A DNA stretch of 18,815 nucleotides from Hungatella sp. UBA3147 (GTDB taxonomy: Bacteria > Bacillota > Clostridia > Lachnospirales > Lachnospiraceae): the NCBI GenBank assembly GCA_002365025.1, contig DEYX01000203.1:1-18815 (forward strand), in the 5' to 3' direction. Positions 14,707 to 18,815 of this stretch are shown here, in pieces. The position numbers and the translations under genes were made by a program. Each line of letters opens with the position of its first letter. The stretch's first letter is position 1. The notes below the pieces were generated by a model. It ran no database searches, was not told the DNA's origin, and was given only the letters and a program-made list of their open reading frames with translations.

Positions 14707-15138
14707 TTATTTTAATGCCTCCATTAATTCATGAAGGCCTGTCCGTTCAGGCAGATTAATATGATAATAGGGTTCCCGAACCCCTGCCTTTTTTAACTGA
14801 CGGATACACCAGCCGTCATGTTCCGGTTTTTCTCCGCTTCCCGTAATGACACCGATGACGGGAACCCGGAACGCTTTTGCAAACCCAGGCGGATAACTTT
14901 CCCGGCATGAGGACTGGTCTACCAGCATCAGTACATGGGAGGCATCCTGTGCCGCCGCAATGATATGCTTATGCATCCAGGGACTTTCTAAGTAAACCCC
15001 CGGCACATCCAAGGTTTTTTCTCCATACACCATGTTCTGGGTTCTTCTGGCCGGACCGGTAAAACCGTTTATGGCATGAGCCAGGGAAGTCTTTCCGCTG
15101 CCGCCGGGGCCGATGATCATGATTCTTTTCTTTCTCAT
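14707..15138 (-). CDS. eutP: EutP/PduV-like P-loop protein
   Basis: 143 aa of the EutP/PduV family of small Ras-like P-loop proteins attached to microcompartment loci. The P-loop GPGGSGKT is at residues 10-17 and DVPG at the G3 position. The G4 motif that reads SKTD in E. coli EutP (guanine specificity) is here ITGSGEK, so GTP preference may be lost. Salmonella EutP has been reported to have acetate kinase activity. The frame extends to 15192, but ATG 15138 overlaps the upstream stop as ATGA and starts right before the P-loop strand, so it is preferred. Confidence 0.88.
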   Translation of the reverse strand: MRKKRIMIIGPGGSGKTSLAHAINGFTGPARRTQNMVYGEKTLDVPGVYLESPWMHKHIIAAAQDASHVLMLVDQSSCRESYPPGFAKAFRVPVIGVITGSGEKPEHDGWCIRQLKKAGVREPYYHINLPERTGLHELMEALK

Positions 15139-15473
15139 GTTTTGGTTACCGCAGGCACCATATAACCCAGCCCGCGTTTTAAGGTATCGCATACCGCAGT
15201 CAAAGCGGTTTCCACACTGTCCACATCGCCGGCAATGATCACAGAGCCTGTGAAGCGGTCTAAGAAGCCCACCTGCACATCTGCTGCCTTTGCTGCAATA
15301 TCCGCCGCAATGATAGAGGTTTCAAAAGGGGACAGGGTGAGAATTCCGATGGCTCCCATTTCATCGATGCCGAGGCATTCATACACCTCCGGAATGGGAG
15401 ATGCGATCACATGGGCGATGGTCACCTGTTTTCCGGGAACAGATTCCTCTATGACACGCTGCATCTCAATCAT
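15135..15473 (-). CDS. eutS: Circularly permuted BMC-H shell protein, EutS/PduU/CutR type
   Basis: 112-aa shell protein (112 codons from ATG 15473). EutS-like order: an N-terminal VPGKQVTIAHVIASP segment, then the core GAIGILTLSPFETSIIAAD, AAKAADVQVGFLDRFTGSV and GDVDSVETAL. The N-terminal strand replaces the C-terminal strand of ordinary BMC-H, the mark of permuted hexamers, which often form a beta-barrel over the pore. In choline loci this protein is called CutR. ATG 15473 follows AAAGGGG; the stop overlaps eutP as ATGA. It is the first shell gene after cutD. Confidence 0.93.
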   Translation of the reverse strand: MIEMQRVIEESVPGKQVTIAHVIASPIPEVYECLGIDEMGAIGILTLSPFETSIIAADIAAKAADVQVGFLDRFTGSVIIAGDVDSVETALTAVCDTLKRGLGYMVPAVTKT

Positions 15474-15489
15474 GGCCTTTTCCCCTTTC

Positions 15490-16443
15490 TTAGTGCTTCA
15501 CCACTGTAACTGGAAAATGATATTCCTTCATCCAGCCTTCTATCCGGTCTAAATCCTCCGGGCTTAAGCTTGGATCACCTTCAATGGGGTATTTCATATC
15601 AAGCTGATTGTATTTGTTAACACCCAGCTTATGATACGGAAGTAAATCAATTCCTTTAAAATTTTTGTAGTCACGGAAGGGCATTAAGAATTTAATGACC
15701 TCATCAATCTCTTCCCGGCTGTCATTGATGCCCTTTAACATAGGCATGCGGACTTTCACATTAAAACGGTGGTGAAGCAGTTCCTTTAAATTGGTAAGGA
15801 TCTGTTCGTTGTTCACACCCACCAGTTCATTGTGGCGGACAGGATCCATATGTTTGATATCAAACAGGAATAAGTCCACATACTCTGCAATTTTTAAAAT
15901 CGTTTCCGTATTTGTATAACCGCAGGTCTCAATAGCCGTATTGATCCCTTCCTGCTTGCAAGCCATTAACAGATTTAATGCTGCTTCCGGCTGGGCAGTC
16001 ACTTCACCGCCGCCAAGAGTTACGCCGCCCCCTGAAATATCATAAAAGGCAGAATCCTCTTCCACGATTTTAAGCAGTTCTGAAATGGTTTTAACTTCTC
16101 CGGCAATGGTCAGCGCTGCATTGGGGCAGACATTCTTGCATTTCATGCATCCGATGCAATCCTTTTCCCGCTGGATTTCATGTTTTCCCGTCTCTTTGGA
16201 TATCACATGGATTCCTACGGGGCACACAGAAACGCACGCCCCGCAGTTTACACAGGAATTTTGCTTATACATCACCTGGAATTTCCGCACCATTCCTTCT
16301 GGATTGGAGCACCACTTACACCGGAGCGGACAGCCTTTAAAGAATACCAGGGTTCTGATTCCCGGCCCGTCATACATGTTGTACTTCTGCACGTTAAAGA
16401 TAAACGCTTTACGCTCAATCTCTCCTGTCGTTCCATGGTCCAT
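15490..16443 (-). CDS. cutD: Choline TMA-lyase activating enzyme (radical SAM)
   Basis: 317-aa glycyl-radical-enzyme activase. It uses SAM and a reduced [4Fe-4S] cluster to abstract hydrogen from the CutC glycine. The radical-SAM CX3CX2C is C38, C42, C45 (KGCPLRCKWC). Two ferredoxin-type cluster sites follow: CVNCGACVSVCP (C64, C67, C70, C74) and CIGCMKCKNVCP (C96, C99, C102, C106), usual for this activase group. SGGGVTLGGGE is the SAM-amino motif. ATG 16443 is preferred; the frame extends to a TTG at 16458, and neither has a strong ribosome binding site. It lies 22 bases downstream of cutC, its partner. Confidence 0.95.
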   Translation of the reverse strand: MDHGTTGEIERKAFIFNVQKYNMYDGPGIRTLVFFKGCPLRCKWCSNPEGMVRKFQVMYKQNSCVNCGACVSVCPVGIHVISKETGKHEIQREKDCIGCMKCKNVCPNAALTIAGEVKTISELLKIVEEDSAFYDISGGGVTLGGGEVTAQPEAALNLLMACKQEGINTAIETCGYTNTETILKIAEYVDLFLFDIKHMDPVRHNELVGVNNEQILTNLKELLHHRFNVKVRMPMLKGINDSREEIDEVIKFLMPFRDYKNFKGIDLLPYHKLGVNKYNQLDMKYPIEGDPSLSPEDLDRIEGWMKEYHFPVTVVKH

Positions 16444-16465
16444 TGTGATTGATCTCAACTTTCTT

Positions 16466-18815
16466 TTAGAAATGTGTCAGCATGGTTCTGCTTATGATTT
16501 CATCCTGTACATCCTTGCATAACTCTACGAAGAATGCGCTATAGCCGGCTACACGGACGATTAAGTCACGGTACAGCTCCGGATGCTTCTGAGCCTCAAC
16601 TAAGGTGTTGTTATCCAGATAGTTGAACTGCATCTCGCCGTTTCCTAACATGCAGGCCGTACGGAGAAGGGTGATAAGGCTTTCTTCCCCTTCCTGAGTA
16701 TCCAAAAGGCCGGCCATGATCTTAAAGTTATGAACCATACCGATGTTCATGCTGTCATTGGACATCTTGGATACGGACTTGATGATTGCAGTCGGGCCCT
16801 TGAAGTCTGCCCCCTGGGTTGGGCTGATTCCGTCGGAAAGAGGCAGCCATGCATTACGGCCGTTGGCAGACGCGCCTGTCATCTGTCCGAATGGGGTGTT
16901 ATTGGAAATGGATAAGGTACCATGGCTTAATACAGAGTATAAGGTCTTATATTTTCTGTGTTCATGCTCTGTAAAGTCAACTAAGTCAGCTGCAATTAAA
17001 TCTGCATAATCATCATCATTTCCGTATTTTGGAGCATTAAGGCAATCGGTGCGGATCTGGTCATATCCAGCAAAGTCAGCCTTTAACGCTTCGTTAATCT
17101 GCTCTAATGTATATTTTTTCTCTTCGAATACAAGCTTCTTGATCGCTGCCATAGAATCTGCATAGGTAGCAAGTCCAGACCATACCACACCAGGTCCGAA
17201 GTTGTACATCGCACCGCCTGCGGATACATCCTTTGCTTTTTCCATACAGCCTTCGTACATGATGGACATGAGCGGCTTTGGAGCTAAGTCCCTGTGAACG
17301 CGCTGGGAAATTACGGTAGCAACATCGGTCCACTTTGTAATGTATTTGATTTCTTCTTTTACAGCTTCTTCAAACTCTTCGTAAGTTTTGAAGTTGCTTA
17401 AGTCACCCATATCCGGGCAAACCTGCTTGCCATACCATAAAGGAGCTCCGTGGTTTAAAACAAGCTCGATACAGATCGGCCACTGGGTATAAGCAGTGGA
17501 TGTCCACTGATAGAGACGTCCTGACTTCTGAGGCTCTACACAGCCCATCAGACAGTAATCACGTGCATCTTCAATGGATACGCCTTTTGCAAGCATCATC
17601 TTGATGTGGGCATCGTCAAAATGACAGGCTGGGAATCCCATACCGGAACGAACCACATCTACGATCTTTTTCATGTACTTTTTCGGGGACTTGTTGTGGA
17701 TACGGCATGCAAGTGATGGCTGGTAAATCTTTACATGACGAACTGCATCCATAAGTAAGTAAGTTAAATTATTGGTGGCATCGTGTCCGCTGCGGGTCAC
17801 ACCGCCTACGCACATGTTTACGAATGGCTGGTAGCCTGCAAAGAATTTGGAACCGCCTTCGCTGGTGATCCACATCATCTCAGACATCTTGATCAGCATA
17901 CAGCCGGCAAGCTCAAATGCCTGGTAATCATTCATACGTCCGGATTCGATATCATCTTTGTAGAATGGATACATATACTGATCCACACGTCCGATGGACA
18001 TACCGGTCTGGTTCTCTTCCACTACGAGCAGGGATTCAATGGTCCATACTGCCTGGATTGCCTCCCAGAAGGTTCTTGGCTTGTGAGCAGGAACGTAAGC
18101 ATTTACTTCAGAGATCTTTAACAGCTCTTCCTTACGCTTTGGATTGGTTTCCTTAGCTGCAAGCTCTGCTGCATAATCAGAAAGTCTCTTTGCGTAGATC
18201 ATAACGCCTTCTGTGGTATCGATAATGGATTTGTAGAAATAAATCTTCTCAATGTCATCAGGATTCTCATAATCCAGTTCTTTTAAATGATCCTTGGCTT
18301 CCTGCTGAATATCCAGCATGCCCTTCTTCATAAGAATTACATCATAGCCGGGGTTTGAGTCTCCGCCGCCGTTGATGGCATGGTAGGAGCAGTCAGATAC
18401 AAAGGATTCTCCGGATAATTCCCAAACGCCTGCTTCACGGTACTGATCTTCACAATACTCATCAACCGATTTGCCGGACCAGTATGGGAACAGCTCTTCT
18501 TTCATGATTTTCTTGTCTTCTTCGGAAATATAGAATGGATCCTGAGGACGTGTTCCGATGGTATCGATTTCATCTACCATCCATCTCCATGCGATATCCG
18601 GAGAGAATGCACCTGCACGGGGAGCGCCGCAGGGAGCACCTACGATGAGCTCGTTGTCCTGAATAACAAGGGGAGCTGTTTCGCAGCAGTAACGGAAACA
18701 TTTTGCACGAAGCATGATTTTTGGCATACCAGGATTCTCTTTTGCGATCTTGGTAATGGCCCGTGCACGGTATGTTGTAATTGATGGTTTATGCTTTAAA
18801 TAATTTTCCTTTAAA
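16466..18815 (-). CDS. cutC: Choline trimethylamine-lyase (glycyl radical enzyme), 5' end outside window
   Basis: Large subunit cleaving choline to trimethylamine and acetaldehyde. 782 codons are visible; the frame stays open past the internal ATG at 18727 to the window edge, with family-like sequence (YRARAITKIAKENPGMP), so ATG 18727 is not the start. Counting from that Met, Y115, D123, F302, C396, E398, T409, Y413 and G728 sit at a constant offset of 93 from the Desulfovibrio alaskensis CutC residues Y208, D216, F395, C489, E491, T502, Y506 and G821. All choline-binding and radical residues are therefore kept, and about 64 residues are missing. The motifs are MGCVEPQ and RVAGYSAFF. The length implied (~846) is the short CutC form typical of Firmicutes. 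Confidence 0.97.
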   Translation of the reverse strand, partial: LKENYLKHKPSITTYRARAITKIAKENPGMPKIMLRAKCFRYCCETAPLVIQDNELIVGAPCGAPRAGAFSPDIAWRWMVDEIDTIGTRPQDPFYISEEDKKIMKEELFPYWSGKSVDEYCEDQYREAGVWELSGESFVSDCSYHAINGGGDSNPGYDVILMKKGMLDIQQEAKDHLKELDYENPDDIEKIYFYKSIIDTTEGVMIYAKRLSDYAAELAAKETNPKRKEELLKISEVNAYVPAHKPRTFWEAIQAVWTIESLLVVEENQTGMSIGRVDQYMYPFYKDDIESGRMNDYQAFELAGCMLIKMSEMMWITSEGGSKFFAGYQPFVNMCVGGVTRSGHDATNNLTYLLMDAVRHVKIYQPSLACRIHNKSPKKYMKKIVDVVRSGMGFPACHFDDAHIKMMLAKGVSIEDARDYCLMGCVEPQKSGRLYQWTSTAYTQWPICIELVLNHGAPLWYGKQVCPDMGDLSNFKTYEEFEEAVKEEIKYITKWTDVATVISQRVHRDLAPKPLMSIMYEGCMEKAKDVSAGGAMYNFGPGVVWSGLATYADSMAAIKKLVFEEKKYTLEQINEALKADFAGYDQIRTDCLNAPKYGNDDDYADLIAADLVDFTEHEHRKYKTLYSVLSHGTLSISNNTPFGQMTGASANGRNAWLPLSDGISPTQGADFKGPTAIIKSVSKMSNDSMNIGMVHNFKIMAGLLDTQEGEESLITLLRTACMLGNGEMQFNYLDNNTLVEAQKHPELYRDLIVRVAGYSAFFVELCKDVQDEIISRTMLTHF

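Noticed and set aside
15139..15192. Longer eutP from the ATG at 15192.
   Set aside because: It would overlap the shell gene by 58 bases and add residues before the P-loop strand that the family lacks; the ATGA overlap at 15138 is a better start.
1..18815. CRISPR arrays, insertion sequences, integrase genes or attachment sites marking a mobile island.
   Set aside because: No direct repeat array, transposase or recombinase reading frame, or tRNA-type attachment site was seen.

Overview
The window is a densely packed stretch of a low-to-mid GC, Gram-positive anaerobe. The gene content (glycyl-radical choline degradation in a microcompartment, a clostridial F-type ATP synthase operon, AGGAGG-type ribosome binding sites) suggests a Clostridia member, most likely Lachnospiraceae such as Lacrimispora, Lachnoclostridium or Enterocloster. 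The genus is an inference from protein style, not a search. Every supported gene lies on the minus strand, so transcription runs from high to low coordinates. No stretch above 300 bases lacks a gene.

Right part (18815 to about 7644): a choline-utilisation (cut, GRM1-like) bacterial microcompartment operon, entered partway through cutC. In order of transcription: cutC (choline TMA-lyase, 5' end outside the window), cutD (its radical-SAM activase), an EutS/PduU/CutR-type shell protein, an EutP/PduV-like P-loop protein, an iron-type alcohol dehydrogenase, an EutT-like protein, EutJ-like ATPase, a permuted shell protein with a cysteine at the pore position, the EutN pentamer, an EutQ-like cupin, a PduA-type shell protein with a long C-terminal extension, a CoA-acylating aldehyde dehydrogenase, PduL phosphotransacylase and a plain PduA-type hexamer. 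A strong intrinsic terminator follows. Inferred flow: choline is cleaved to trimethylamine and acetaldehyde. Acetaldehyde is then either reduced to ethanol (alcohol dehydrogenase, recycling NADH) or oxidised to acetyl-CoA, then acetyl phosphate (PduL), then acetate plus ATP, perhaps through EutQ/EutP. The shell retains acetaldehyde and private cofactor pools.

Left part (about 7573 to 180): a complete ATP synthase operon atpZ-I-B-E-F-H-A-G-D-C, with a near-consensus promoter at 7545..7573 and an intrinsic terminator at 180..217. Subunit c carries the full set of residues that coordinate Na+ in the Ilyobacter tartaricus c-ring, so a sodium-coupled enzyme is predicted. Two intergenic hairpins (after atpE and between atpH and atpA) may tune subunit stoichiometry.

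Far left (1..51): the first 17 codons of another minus-strand gene with its own promoter, resembling a nucleotidyltransferase.

The overall systems are known. The less ordinary points are the pore-cysteine shell protein, a shell protein fused to a SAP/Rho-N-like tail, a cobalamin-adenosyltransferase-like protein without its cysteine motif in a B12-free pathway, an N-terminal module shared by the EutQ-like and EutT-like proteins, an EutP without its guanine-specificity motif, and the Na+ signature in AtpE.
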